A stretch of 64,000 nt of DNA from Cylicocyclus nassatus. Taxonomy: Eukaryota > Nematoda > Chromadorea > Rhabditida > Strongylidae. Where the stretch lies: NCBI GenBank assembly GCA_958299035.1, contig CATQJL010000112.1, forward strand, positions 58,201,823-58,265,822, in the 5' to 3' direction. Position numbers and translations under genes: made by a program. Positions 21,075 through 33,297 of this stretch are shown here, one piece after another. How positions within the stretch are numbered: position 1 is the stretch's first letter; every line of letters starts with the position of its first letter. The notes beneath the pieces are model-generated. The model was not told the DNA's origin and did no database searches. It saw only the letters and a program-made list of their open reading frames with translations.

Positions 21075-22706
21075 TGACATATTTTCGCCACATTCATGTA
21101 CGCTTCTTTTGATAACTGCTAAATTTCTCCATCCATCATTTCTATCTGCCCAAAGTTGGGCTATTTCTCAAAAAATGTAATGTAAAATTCTGGAAATACT
21201 TGAGAAAAATGCAAATGGAGCAAATCTCGGACTAAACGGCAGCATTTTTAGATTTTTTTATGTTGTTTTCAGCTTCAAAAAATTATATTCGTAGGTCTCG
21301 ATCTTTGACAAAGTCATGAAACACGCGGCTGCAGCAAAAACGTGAAAGCTTTCGATGTTTCTGCGAATTGAAACTTGATTGTTAATAGGCATTATTTGGC
21401 AACATAAGCAAGTTTGATTTGCTTTCAAGAATCAGCTTTTCAGATTTCGGTATTCTTACTGGCAAACGTGATCGAAAAACCACGCTTTTCCTCCAAGCAA
21501 ATAATTATTACGGACTTAATAAACGTAGCCCATGTGATTCAAAATGGATTAGCCAAGGGTTTGCTCACATAACAGCTAAAAGCGCTTACTGAATATATTG
21601 AATAAAAAAACTTCAAAATCCAGGAAAGATTTGGCGTTACTGTTGAGGCTCAAAAATCCATGGTGATAACATCGCAAAGACAGCATAGATCAGAGAGCAA
21701 ATATAGCATTGAGAAAGAGGATAAAAGTCTGAATCGATCGTTACCTACATTGTTTAGTGTTCCTTCATACTACGTGCTGCGGCAGACTGCCGCGTCCTGT
21801 GGCGTAGCATGAAGGAACCCTTATACGTCTGTCCCGATCCCATCCAGGCCAAAATTGGCATGGCGGGAGTTCGCGTCGTTAGGGTTTCGCGGTCACGCCC
21901 ACGGCCTGCTTCTCTGCTCTCCCCGCAATCCTTTTGTTTTCTCCGACGGCGCGCATATGCAGCGCAGACCGCTAGCGCTGCGAGCGCGCAAATTTACACC
22001 GACGGTTTGGCCTGATCTCGATTGGAGCGGACTGTAGACTGACGTTCTGTGAGTTTCAGTGAGCGATGAAAAAAACCGTCATTGTCAGAACTTTTTGGGA
22101 CAACCTAATATCTATCGATTTAGAGGTTTTGCTTTGCCACTATCACGAAGTTCATGCTTTTGTAATTACTCAGAAAGATTGCCATTCTGTTACGAAGGTG
22201 CCATTCTGTTACGAAGGCACTAGTGAATGCGAGCTGGAAATGTGTAGCCGGTTGGGACTAGATTTGATCAAGGGGAACGCGATCATCTTTAGGCAATTTC
22301 GTTTGACTGTAAATACGCAAACTTTCCTTTTGAATAACTTTTTATAAACCGCAGTGGAACAGTGATATATTCTGGAGATATAGTTCCTCCCCTAGCGAAA
22401 ATTCAAGATTGAAATTTGTAACTAAACTCACTTTGGTAATCTCGTTTTCATTCAAAGTGGGTGTATCGCCGCAACGCTGCGATCTTCCCTCGAGGTTGTT
22501 GCATTTAATCTATGGTTACTGCAACGCCGCGGCAACGCGGAGAAAACGTTATCTCATAACAGACTTTCCGCTCAACCTTTTCTTAAAATATGCAATGTTT
22601 ATCGTGCAAAAGATCAGTGTACTGGAAAGCCGCTAGCCGAGCAAGCATGGACAGAGTAATACATTCCGTTTTCCTCTTCAAATACTTCGATATGTTATTG
22701 CTCTCA
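21075..22706. repeat. array spacer 6
   Basis: 1632 bp, CAAATGGAGC type; no private change noted by eye. Confidence 0.85.
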
Positions 22707-23544
22707 TCTTATATATAAAGCTGAATGTCTGTTTGTCTGTCTGTATGTCTGTCTGTATGTCTGTCTGTATGTCTGTGTGTACGTATGTTCCGAATAGAAA
22801 ATTCCATTTCTGAACCGATCCGGACCAAACTTGGCACACATACACTACGGGCCCCGGCGGGTGTCATAGGCTACTTTTCGTCATCGACCGATATCGATTT
22901 TATCGATTTTTATCGATTTTTTTGCTGAGTTCACCTACGGGGCTGGGAGTTGGCACAGGGGGGTAATCGAGCATGGGGATTCCGAATACAATATTGGTTT
23001 TCAGGATTATCGATTACTTTTATCGATTTTATCGATTTTTTTGCAAAGTTTGAGCTAGGGGGCTGGGAGTTGGCACAGGGGGGTAATCGAGCATGCTGAT
23101 CATCCCCAAGGGGGGGGGTGATCAGCATGCTCGATTACACCCCTGTGCCAAATTCCAGCCCCCTAGCTCAAATTTTCAAAAAATCGATAAAATCGATAAA
23201 AGTAATGGACGATCCTGAAAACTAATATTGTGTTCGTAATCAGCATGCTCGATTACCCCCCTGTGCAAAATCCCAGCCTCGCATGTCAAAATTTACAAAA
23301 AATCGATAAAAACAATAAAAGTAATCGATAATTCTGAAAACTAATATTGTATTCGGAATCCCCATGCTCACTTCCCCCTGTGCCAATTCCTAGCCCTGTA
23401 GGTGAACTCTGCAAAAAAATCGATAAAAATCGGTAAAATCGACATCGATCGATAACGAGAGGTGGACTGTGACACCCGCCGGGGCCCGAAGTGTATGTGT
23501 GCCAAGTTTGGTCCGGATACGGCGGAGCCGGGTAAGCCAGCTAG
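22707..23544 (+). mobile_element. Helitron-like element copy 7 (recombinant, short)
   Basis: 838 bp, two sub-repeats, G run of 9. Confidence 0.8.
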
Positions 23545-25176
23545 TGACATATTTTCGCCACATTCATGTACGCTTCTTTTGATAACTGCTAAATTTCTCC
23601 ATCCATCATTTCTATCTGCCCAAAGTTGGGCTATTTCTCAAAAAATGTAATGTAAAATTCTGGAAATACTTGAGAAAAATGCAAGTGGAGCAAATCTCGG
23701 ACTAAACGGCAGCATTTTTAGATTTTTTTATGTTGTTTTCAGCTTCAAAAAATTATATTCGTAGGTCTCGATCTTTGACAAAGTCATGAAACACGCGGCT
23801 GCAGCAAAAACGTGAAAGCTTTCGATGTTTCTGCGAATTGAAACTTGATTGTTAATAGGCATTATTTGGCAACATAAGCAAGTTTGATTTGCTTTCAAGA
23901 ATCAGCTTTTCAGATTTCGGTATTCTTACTGGCAAACGTGATCGAAAAACCACGCTTTTCCTCCAAGCAAATAATTATTACGGACTTAATAAACGTAGCC
24001 CATGTGATTCAAAATGGATTAGCCAAGGGTTTGCTCACATAACAGCTAAAAGCGCTTACTGAATATATTGAATAAAAAAACTTCAAAATCCAGGAAAGAT
24101 TTGGCGTTACTGTTGAGGCTCAAAAATCCATGGTGATAACATCGCAAAGACAGCATAGATCAGAGAGCAAATATAGCATTGAGAAAGAGGATAAAAGTCT
24201 GAATCGATCGTTACCTACATTGTTTAGTGTTCCTTCATACTACGTGCTGCGGCAGACTGCCGCGTCCTGTGGCGTAGCATGAAGGAACCCTTATACGTCT
24301 GTCCCGATCCCATCCAGGCCAAAATTGGCATGGCGGGAGTTCGCGTCGTTAGGGTTTCGCGGTCACGCCCACGGCCTGCTTCTCTGCTCTCCCCGCAATC
24401 CTTTTGTTTTCTCCGACGGCGCGCATATGCAGCGCAGACCGCTAGCGCTGCGAGCGCGCAAATTTACACCGACGGTTTGGCCTGATCTCGATTGGAGCGG
24501 ACTGTAGACTGACGTTCTGTGAGTTTCAGTGAGCGATGAAAAAAACCGTCATTGTCAGAACTTTTTGGGACAACCTAATATCTATCGATTTAGAGGTTTT
24601 GCTTTGCCACTATCACGAAGTTCATGCTTTTGTAATTACTCAGAAAGATTGCCATTCTGTTACGAAGGTGCCATTCTGTTACGAAGGCACTAGTGAATGC
24701 GAGCTGGAAATGTGTAGCCGGTTGGGACTAGATTTGATCAAGGGGAACGCGATCATCTTTAGGCAATTTCGTTTGACTGTAAATACGCAAACTTTCCTTT
24801 TGAATAACTTTTTATAAACCGCAGTGGAACAGTGATATATTCTGGAGATATAGTTCTTCCCCTAGCGAAAATTCAAGATTGAAATTTGTAACTAAACTCA
24901 CTTTGGTAATCTCGTTTTCATTCAAAGTGGGTGTATCGCCGCAACGCTGCGATCTTCCCTCGAGGTTGTTGCATTTAATCTATGGTTACTGCAACGCCGC
25001 GGCAACGCGGAGAAAACGTTATCTCATAACAGACTTTCCGCTCAACCTTTTCTTAAAATATGCAATGTTTATCGTGCAAAAGATCAGTGTACTGGAAAGC
25101 CGCTAGCCGAGCAAGCATGGACAGAGTAATACATTCCGTTTTCCTCTTCAAATACTTCGATATGTTATTGCTCTCA
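23545..25176. repeat. array spacer 7
   Basis: 1632 bp. Private change TAGTTCTTCCCC near 24850 (others TAGTTCCTCCCC); CAAGTGGAGC type. Confidence 0.85.
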
Positions 25177-26249
25177 TCTTATATATAAAGCTGAATGTCT
25201 GTTTGTCTGTCTGTATGTCTGTCTGTATGTCTGTCTGTATGTCTGTGTGTACGTATGTTCCGAATAGAAAATTCCATTTCTGAACCGATCCGGACCAAAC
25301 TTGGCACACATACACTACGGGCCCCGGCGGGTGTCATAGGCTACTTTTCGTCATCGACCGATATCGATTTTATCGATTTTTATCGATTTTTTTGCTGAGT
25401 TCACCTACGGGGCTGGGAGTTGGCACAGGGGGGTAATCGAGCATGGGGATTCCGAATACAATATTGGTTTTCAGGATTATCGATTACTTTTATCGATTTT
25501 ATCGATTTTTTTGCAAAGTTTGAGCTACGGGGCTGGGAGTTGGCACAGGGGGGTAATCGAGCATGGGGATTCCGAATACAATATTGGTTTTCAGGATTAT
25601 CGATTACTTTTATCGATTTTATCGATTTTTTTGCAAAGTTTGAGCTAGGGGGCTGGGAGTTGGCACAGGGGGGTAATCGAGCATGCTGATCATCCCCAAG
25701 GGGGGTGATCAGCATGCTCGAACACCCCTGTGCCAAATTCCAGCCCCCTAGCTCAAATTTTCAAAAAATCGATAAAATCGATAAAAGTAATGGACGATCT
25801 TGAAAACTAATATTGTATTCGTAATCTGCATGCTCGATTATCCCCTGTGCAAACTCCCAGCCCCGCAGGTCAAACTTTACAAAAAAATCGATAAAATCGA
25901 TAAAAGTAATGGACGATCCTGAAAACTAATATTGTATTCGTAATCTGCATGCTCGATTACCCCCTGTGCAAACTCCCAGCCCCGCAGGTCAAACTTTACA
26001 AAAAAATCGATAAAATCGATAAAAGTAATGGACGATCCTGAAAAATAGTATTGTATTCGGAATCCCCATGCTCACTTCCCCCCTGTGCCAACTCCTAGCC
26101 CTGTAGGTGAACTCTGCCAAAAAATCGATAAAAATCGGTAAAATCGACATCGATCGATAACGAAAAGTGGACTGTGACATCCGCCGGGGCCCGAAGTGTA
26201 TGTGTGCCAAGTTTGGTCCGGATACGGCGGAGCCGGGTAAGCCAGCTAG
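25177..26249 (+). mobile_element. Helitron-like element copy 8 (parent B)
   Basis: The 5' half is the same as copies 2-7, but the 3' half differs from all others. It has the short central run (6 G), TGCTCGAACACCCC, an extra right-arm sub-repeat with TAATCTGCATGCTCGATTA, and near the end GATAACGAAAAGTGGACTGT and GACATCCGCCGG. The last CTAG is followed by T and then unique sequence. It is the second parent of the recombinant inner copies. Confidence 0.8.
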
Positions 26250-26536
26250 TTGTGTTTTAATTTTGACTCGGTTTTCACTATTTTTGATACCAAGAACGGC
26301 TACGATTCATTTGCGCATCGTTTTTCCGTTTCTATGCCAAAAGAGGCTTCTACTATTTTGTTTATCAAATTTTGTCACACCAAAAGGGTTTTGACTATCA
26401 AACATTGTTTACGTATTTGCAAAATCTGCGCCATAAAAGCTTTACCAATTTACACTAAGAAGGTTTTCACCTGTCGTCAATCAACTGCGCCTTTTACACA
26501 CACTCATGCAAGAAATGGTTCATACTACTGAGTTTT
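26250..26536. other. no recognised feature
   Basis: Unique sequence to the right of the Helitron array. A 93-codon open frame covers it without any recognisable motif. Confidence 0.35.
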
Positions 26537-27473
26537 CTCATAAGTTTTTTTTGAATTTTATTTTTTATGCAAAAAGTCACACACTCCTCAGTTCTAATCA
26601 GAATGCAAGAAACTATTCGATGGAACAAGGCAAGCTCTACAAGGTGGGTGTAATTGTTCGCAGCACTTCAGCACATCCTGAGTTGAAAGCCGAATTTTGA
26701 GATTTTTCGAATGTTCGAAAATTTGAAAACTTTCACATCTCTGTTTGAAGAAAACTTACCAGATCACAAACCTGCTCAAGCATATACACTCCCACAAGAC
26801 ATCATATGCCGTTGCTGTGTTTGTTTTTGTGCAAAAAACTGAGAAAACTAAAATTTCTCAGAGTAGAGTAATTCTGAAATTTTAAAAAAGCGATGCTGCG
26901 CTTTTCTCACATAAGTAAATGTATACCACAATATTTTTGAAGTACGATCACAGGTTTGAGCTTTCTATAAGCTGTAGCTCCCGAGAAATATTGATCTCAA
27001 CATAAAATACCCTAACAAAAAAACCTAAATTCAATTATTTCTCAAGAACTGGCACTTCCACGAAGCTGAAAATTTACCGATGTATTTGTGAAGGCTTATA
27101 GTATACATTTACCCATGTGACAACAGCACAGCATCGCTTTTTTAAAATTTGAAAATTTTAGTTCTCTCAGTTTTTTTTCACAAAAACAAACACAGCAACG
27201 GCATATATGAATGTCTTTTGGAATGTATACATGAGCAAGTTTAGGATCTGGTAAATTTCTTTTGAACTGAGATGTGAAAAGTTTTCAAATTTTCGGACAT
27301 CTGAATAATCTCAAATTTCGGCTTTTAGATCAGGATATGCTGAAGCTGGCGAAAAATTACATCCCATCTCATAAAGCTTGCTTTGCTCTATCGAATGATA
27401 CCCTGCATTCTGATTAGAGTTGAGAAATGTGTGACTCTTGCGGTAAAAAGACAAATTTGAAAAAACTTATGAG
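26537..27473. mobile_element. palindromic mariner-like MITE, member 1
   Basis: The whole 0.94 kb is an imperfect palindrome, starting near TCATAAGTTTTTTTTGAATT and mirrored by AAATTTGAAAAAACTTATGA. It shares inner blocks with the elements at 29391, 46713 and 53068: a CATTCGAT...CAAAGC block and an ACAGCACAGC block. The usual TTAGGTTG end is not seen, so the family link rests on the interior. Confidence 0.6.
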
Positions 27474-27536
27474 ACGATCTGCTTTCTCGTTATTCGCGCA
27501 TACGTTGCTCTTTTCAAATTCCCGTTTAGTTACCTA

Positions 27537-27850
27537 CTCAGACAATCGCTGGGGGCAGGCGGGCACCGGAAAAATAGATTGCTGATTTCTCGCACCCCGC
27601 TCGCGGATTTTTTGGAAAGCAATCAGAACTTTTCGGAAGACCGCTTGCTGAGTCAGCGGATTTTTGAGAGACCGCCTGTGGAATTTTTTTCGCTCTTGTC
27701 TTTTGCAAATATATTGCTGAATCTCTGAGGAATCGAGAATTCAGCAAGCGGTCTTCCGAAAAGTCCTGATTGCTTTCCAAAAAATCCCGGGGTGCGAGAG
27801 ATCAGCAATCTATTTTTCCGGTGCCCTCCTGCCCCCGGCGATTGTCTGAG
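27537..27850. mobile_element. 314-bp TIR MITE, inverted copy of 5457-5770
   Basis: Same length and nearly the same sequence as 5457-5770 but in the opposite orientation. TA lies on both sides (27535-27536, 27851-27852). The two copies bracket the Helitron array at a distance of about 22 kb. Confidence 0.75.
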
Positions 27851-27852
27851 TA

Positions 27853-28445
27853 GGTTTGAGGGAAATAAATAGTGCGCCGTTCGCGTGCGATGGTTTTGGT
27901 GTTGATTTTAGTTGATCGAGAAACCGCGTGGCAGCAATTATAGGGTGCTTCACCTTTAGAGGTGTGTATAAACATTTACAATCGAACAAAGTTCCCGAAG
28001 GAAGGGTGCGATTGCCCTGATTACAATTTTCGCCCTCACTTTTCCAGCTCTGCACATTTCTGGTAGTTCAGCTGCAAGGTAAGAAGAATAGCGATTGGTC
28101 AGTTATGCTTCAGTGCTATGACGGAATTCACAAACAGTACACCGGCAGCTTCAAAGTGACCGAAAAAAGATTTTGGCCGCTGTATATGGTTACTAACAGA
28201 AATTGTTGATCTTTAAAGCATTTATCTTGCCGGCTCACTCTGTCAGCCATACAATCTTAATGATTGCTTGAAAGACTTTTTTGGAGATCAATTCTCTAAG
28301 CAACGTAGATAACCGAAATTCCCTTGAAATTGGAGTGTTTTGGTTTTAAAGGGCTCTGCATGATCGTTCTGCTTGCCACCGAGAGGTTAGTTGTTCCAAT
28401 GCATGCTCTCGCTCGCTTGTGACGTTCGATCTCTATCGATTCGCC
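27853..28445. other. no recognised gene
   Basis: AT-rich sequence with no repeat ends or coding signal that I can support. Confidence 0.3.
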
Positions 28446-28850
28446 TTATGTCTCTATCCATATGCTATGGCTACTGCAATTCTTTTCGCCCAGAATTAAA
28501 ACTCCCTTCAGCTGCAAGCAGGCAAAAGAAAAGAAGAAATTTAATCGAGACGACGTTTCTGGATTTGGATAGGCCGCGGAGAATGTTCTCAAAATGAACA
28601 CAATTCCGTCATACGTCAGGACGATTGTTGGTATTACTGGAAAAGAGAAAAAACTACGAAGCTCTTGCCTTAAAATCGTGAGTTGCTCATCCAAGCTCAT
28701 TATGTCAGAGCGGTCATCAGTTAAAGGTTCTCTGAGGTTTGTTTCAAACTGCAGTTGCTGCGGTGGTTGCAGTATGAAACAACATATGGTCATCAATGGC
28801 TTCGTTTGAATACTAATTGTAATCAACCTAGTTCCCCCGCTCATTCTCAT
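28446..28850 (-). CDS. possible exon(s) of an unrecognised gene
   Basis: A 134-codon open frame, long for this base composition. Its middle part (FETNLREPLTDDRSDIMSLD, then EQLTILRQEL) reads like charged, partly coiled-coil protein. Possible acceptors on the minus strand are CCACCGCAG before this part and CTGCTTGCAG near 28510. I cannot build a consistent gene model, and no family is recognised. Confidence 0.28.
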   Translation of the reverse strand: MRMSGGTRLITISIQTKPLMTICCFILQPPQQLQFETNLREPLTDDRSDIMSLDEQLTILRQELRSFFSFPVIPTIVLTYDGIVFILRTFSAAYPNPETSSRLNFFFSFACLQLKGVLILGEKNCSSHSIWIET

Positions 28851-28900
28851 TCATAAACAGCTGTTTCACTCGCCGTTTTCAGGAATGAGATGGACACCAC

Positions 28901-29083
28901 TTATTCGTTACCAGTGAAATCCCAGAATTGAGAGAAGTTTTTAGCAGTGCTGATGTTGAACACATCATCGTCATCAAGGCATGACAGGCCTTGAAAAGTG
29001 ATTCCTCCTTCTGTATTTTCGAATCTTGTTTTGAGGCTAGTCCCAAAAATGGGGACTTTTTTTTTCAAACGTGGATTGCTCAT
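28901..29083 (-). CDS. possible short gene or first exon, 60 codons
   Basis: The frame starts MSNPRLKKKV shortly after CTTTCTTTCTAAG, a plausible trans-splice acceptor. It contains a DDDD acidic run (SCLDDDDVFNIS) and ends in TAA just after a possible GT donor. It may belong with the frame at 28446-28850, but the phases do not join simply. No family recognised. Confidence 0.28.
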   Translation of the reverse strand: MSNPRLKKKVPIFGTSLKTRFENTEGGITFQGLSCLDDDDVFNISTAKNFSQFWDFTGNE

Positions 29084-29390
29084 TCGCCCCTCTCTTAGAA
29101 AGGAAGAAAGGAAACAATTTCAAAGAGACAAGGAAGCATGCCGCAGTGCAGTGACCAGGGAATGTTCTGTTGTTTGTGTTCGTGGTTTCTCCACAACGAG
29201 TTTCAAGACGTTGATGTGTTAATAGCAATGTTGATAATGTTGGTCATTCGCAAATCGAATCTCAAAGCATTTGTTGTTCTTTGATTGCTTTGTAGTTCAG
29301 GATGTCTTTTAGCAAGTGCTCGTTTTGTTTTCAAGAATATCAAGTGCCTAAAGTTCTATTTGCAAAATACTCGGCTTGCTTCGGTTTATA

Positions 29391-30367
29391 TTAGGTTGGC
29401 TCGAAAGTTCTGGGACATTGTTAAACTAGATCTGCTATTTCTTGAAACCTAAGGCATATACATCAGATTGAGGTACCATTCGATAGATAGGTATTCGATA
29501 GAGCAAAGCAATCTTTACAAAATGGTATGCGAAAGTTCGCACCAGCTTCAGTCCACCATAAGTTTGCACCCAAAATCTGAGTCGTATTAAAGTTCAAAAA
29601 ATCGCGAAAAATTCATATCTTTGTTCAAACAAATCCTACGAATCCCCAACTTGCTCACAAATATGACACACCACATCGGACGCTCATACGCACACCGTTC
29701 CAGTAGTTGTTCCTCATCTGGAAATCGAGAAAACGAAAATTTTCGTACTTATGTAAAAACGAAGCTGTACTGTTTCCATTCATGTAAATGAATGATACAA
29801 GCCCTTAGAGGTATAACCGTAAAGTTTTAGTTTTCCGTAAGCCCTAGTTGTCGAAAAAAATTGACTTTAGCATGGAACGCCTGAGTGAGGAGAGTCATTT
29901 CGGTTATTCCCGGGAACTACGGCCTGTAGAAAGCTGAAAATTTACGGTTGTACTTCTAAGGGCTTGTATCATTCAATTACATGAATGGAAACAGCACAGC
30001 TTCGTTTTTATATAAGTACGAAAATTTTCGTTTTCTCGATTTCCAGATGGGGAACAAATACAGGAACGGTGCATATGAGTGTCCGATGTGGTGTGCAATA
30101 TTTGTGAGCAAGTTAGAGATCCGTAGGATTTGTTTGAGCAAAGATATGAATTTTTCGCGATTTTTTGAACTTCAGTATAGTGTACTCAGATTTTGGGTGC
30201 AAACTTATGGTGGATTGAAGCTGATGCGAATTTTCGCATGTCATCTTGTAGAGCTTATTGAATGGTACCTCAATCTGATGTATATGCGTTAGGTTTCAAG
30301 AAATAGCACATCTACTTCGAAAATGTCCCAGAACTTTCGAGCCTGAAGCTGTCCCAGAACAGCCTAA
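29391..30367. mobile_element. palindromic mariner-like MITE, member 2
   Basis: Starts TTAGGTTGGCTCGAAAGTTC and ends with the inverse, with TA on both sides (29389-29390 and 30368-30369). The right end carries a small partial duplication of the terminus (GTCCCAGAAC twice). The 977 bp fold on themselves nearly throughout. The arms hold TTCGATAGAGCAAAGC and AACAGCACAGCTTCG. No transposase. Confidence 0.75.
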
Positions 30368-30369
30368 TA

Positions 30370-31699
30370 CCACGGACATTGATTAACCGATTCCGCGAGT
30401 GGTAGCTCATAGCCATTATCGCAGTTGAGCTTTTCAAACAAAGCTTGATGCTCGCCATTTCAAAATCCTTAGTTGAGCAACATCTGGCATAATAACCTGG
30501 GCCCGCAATTCTCAGTTATTGAAGTGGGCATTGTCAATTTTCCGAGAATACCATGCAGCTGAAAAGTTACGATTCACAACAAACGTCAGACCAAATAGAA
30601 ACTGGTAAAGACCGGTCAAAGGCAAACTGACAAACTATTCGAAACATTATTCGTTGACGATAGGGGCACAACAGCAAAAGAGCAAAAATAAAAACCCAGT
30701 GCGTGAAGTTAGGCAATTTATGATGTGAGTTTGCGCAGCGTAATCTTTCACCGAGAAAGCGGCAGTGAAAACTCTGCTGTGCACTAGGATAAGTTCATTT
30801 TTTTAACAGCTTCATGAAAATCAACCAAACTTGACGTCATGTTCACCTTATAGGTTCTTGAGGGTAAATTTTACCTCAAAAATTTGTTGATGAATGCGCC
30901 CGACTTTTTTAATGCATGCATTTACAACCATATATCCATCGGTGTAGCGCACGTCTTTTGCCATTTTGGATGATACGTCCCACCGGTGCGTCGTATGCAC
31001 CGGTATGCTATATGCTTTTTAAACTTCAACCTTATCTCCGCGCACGATTAAGCTTTATGCGATTTCGATGTTTATCTGGAATTACCTTAGGGCCACCACG
31101 GTAACTAGCTCAAACTTTTCAAAATAAAGTTTTTTATGATTAAATACTACACGTATTCAAAATATAAAGAGTAGAGAGTTAAAAAAGGAGAGTCCCATCT
31201 AAAAAATTTGTTAGTTTTGTCATTCTTCAGCGTTTTTTCTCAAAAAGCACAAATCTAAGTAGAGTTTTCTAGTATGCTGCGAATGATAGAAGAAACTACC
31301 ACTGATTTTATATTGAAATCCTTATCATACCACTAAGCAGTCCCTCTATTAGGATCGAATGATTGAAATGGATGAGTTTGTGGTTAACACGTAGATCAAT
31401 TCCAAAATGCATTTTTACCGAATTTCATGAGGTTGACCTTCTCGTATGACATAACTGCGGCATCCTCACTATATGTCAGCAAGGATCAGAATGGATGTTA
31501 TATTCATGACCACCTTTGACAACATCTGGGGTATGCGTTTGAACACATGTTTGACAATTCAAAAACTTTACGCTTTGGACCACAAAAGTTATTAGTAGGC
31601 TCAAATTTGACTTTGTTAAATGCTCTGGTTTCGAAATAGAAATCGATAAGGCTTGGTTGCACAAATCAAAATTATTTAAGACTGAGAAATACACACCAG
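30370..31699. other. no recognised gene
   Basis: AT-rich sequence. Open frames below 70 codons; nothing with splice signals or a domain. Confidence 0.35.
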
Positions 31700-31702
31700 T
31701 AA

Positions 31703-31826
31703 GGGTTGGACCAGACTCCGCGGCTGAGCGGCGTACGCGACATACGTAGCGTACGGACGGACACGTGCAGAAGGATAGAGGCCTCCGCTGCGTACATCGC
31801 GTACGCCGCGTATTCTGGTCCAACTC
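31703..31826. mobile_element. PIF/Harbinger (Tourist-like) MITE, copy 2
   Basis: GGGTTGGACCAGAC and its inverse near TCTGGTCCAACTC, with TAA on both sides (31700-31702, 31827-31829). CGTACG-rich arms as in 7247-7376, but the centre differs. Confidence 0.65.
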
Positions 31827-31985
31827 TAATCTAGGACAAGTAAAGCGTAGCGAAAAGCTCAATCTAGTGATAGCAGCTCACAATCTTTGGGGTGACACTA
31901 CTCAAACAGCAATATGATGAAACGCATAAGTTGTAAAGGAATCGCGCTTGAAGAAGGCAAAGCAAAGCTGATTTGACTCATGTAA

Positions 31986-32094
31986 GGCTGCGTTCATACT
32001 GATCTGGAAGTTCGGGAACAGTTCCAGTACAACGTTCGAACTGAGCGCCGTTCTGGAACTGTTTCCGAACTCCCGGAGCAGTATGAACGCTGCC
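31986..32094. mobile_element. 109-bp hairpin MITE
   Basis: GGCTGCGTTCATACTGATCT at the left mirrors CAGTATGAACGCTGCC at the right. The stem also pairs GGAAGTTCGGGAACAGTTCC with GGAACTGTTTCCGAAC. Longer member of the family at 4518-4575. Confidence 0.7.
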
Positions 32095-33091
32095 AGGCTA
32101 CTTCGCGACGGAGGCGCACAAGCAGTATTAGTTGAGCGGGTACGAACGGGCCGCGTATATCCTCGCCGTTGTAAATCCTGCGCCTCATGCGCTCGGCGGA
32201 CAATGAAGCCACCCCTTCGCGCCCTTCGTCATGCAGCAGCGCTTATATATCACTACTCGGTCATGTTCCATCAGCTATGTTAAACGACCAACGAAAAAAC
32301 TTTGTGCTGATTATGTAAATGTATAAAAAACATAGCATGTATAAAGGATCGTATGTATTGATTTCACACCAGATTACATACCTGTATCCTCTGCCAATAT
32401 ATCGTAAGTCAAATATACATTTTTATTGTCTCGCTGGCACTTATGCATAATACAGTGAGAAAAAACGACAGAAATTACCTTAGGAGGCAGTGCTTGAGTA
32501 GATACAGTTGGATAGATCAAATGACTACGAGTCAACGAGTCGACTGTGATAAATCTGCAATGAACGACATATACGAAGCGAAACTACCGCACCTGTTATA
32601 AAGCATGCCATGATCACCTGCGGTGACAAGCCAAGTCTTATGTAGCGTTATAAGAAAAGCGAAAAAATTAATTAGAGCACTTAACGCAAAAGCTTTTCAA
32701 TTCTCTGTCGAAACATAGCCTCTCTTTTTCCAAATTGGGCTCGTTGTCCGTGTAATCATATCTAACTAAGATTAAATATGGGAAACCTTAATGCACACTT
32801 TTTTCTGTAAAAGCGAATCCACAAATTAGCATAAATAATGCACAATGTTGAGGTGTGCAAACATCTATTCATAGACGAGGACGTAGGTTCATTGAACATG
32901 AGATTTGTCGAACTCTGAGTTTTTTTCAACTTTGTAAAGCACTCGCACAGTTTATACTTTCAATCTCATTCTGAATATTTTTGTAAAACATTTCAGTGCC
33001 TGTATGCTTTGACACTGCTTGATTTGCGATGTATTAGGCAAATTTTCATCCATTTTAACGATTTTTGGAACATTTTTGATTTTTTCCGACT
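32095..33091. other. no recognised gene
   Basis: The first 180 bp are GC-richer with short frames on both strands; the rest is AT-rich. Nothing recognised. Confidence 0.35.
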
Positions 33092-33117
33092 AAGAATGTA
33101 CTCGATGAGAGCAGTGT

Positions 33118-33177
33118 TAGTCTAATGGCTAGTGCTCTACGTAACATTGCCGTGCTGAAGGTCACGGGTTCGATTCC
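33118..33177 (+). promoter_or_regulatory. tRNA-like Pol III internal promoter in LINE head
   Basis: TAGTCTAATGG (33118-33128) fits box A and GGTTCGATTCC (33167-33177) is a perfect box B, about 38 bp apart as in tRNA genes. The T stem around TTCGATT does not pair well, and no clean cloverleaf forms. I therefore read it as a tRNA-derived head rather than a tRNA gene. It lies a few bases inside the 5' end of the LINE. Confidence 0.65.
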
Positions 33178-33297
33178 ACCCTGAGCCTAATTTCTGCGAC
33201 AAAATTCTGCTCACAATTCCAGCGTCAGGCTGCCCTTTCAAAGAAGGGCATGCGACAAGCCGGCTGAGAAACACCCCGTCGCATCTATAATGCAGAC

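Larger units (their letters stand above)
7418..26249 (+). repeat. tandem array: 8 Helitron-like copies, 7 identical-length spacers
   Basis: The order is Helitron, spacer, Helitron, and so on. All seven spacers are 1632 bp by coordinate and differ by only a few single bases. Helitron lengths are 940, 956, 956, 841, 962, 842, 838 and 1073 bp. The length changes come from loss of one roughly 115-bp sub-repeat and from a variable G run at the palindrome centre. The whole array is bounded by A before its first TC and T after its last CTAG, the classical Helitron insertion context. Copies 2-7 have a copy-8-type 5' half and a copy-1-type 3' half. Confidence 0.9.

Noticed and set aside
7418..26249. 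CRISPR-like alternation of repeats and spacers
   Set aside because: Units are about 1 kb and 1.6 kb, the spacers are all the same sequence, and the genome is eukaryotic. It is a tandem amplification.
33108..33190. functional tRNA gene
   Set aside because: Box A and box B are present, but the T stem and acceptor stem do not pair and the segment lies inside the LINE target duplication.
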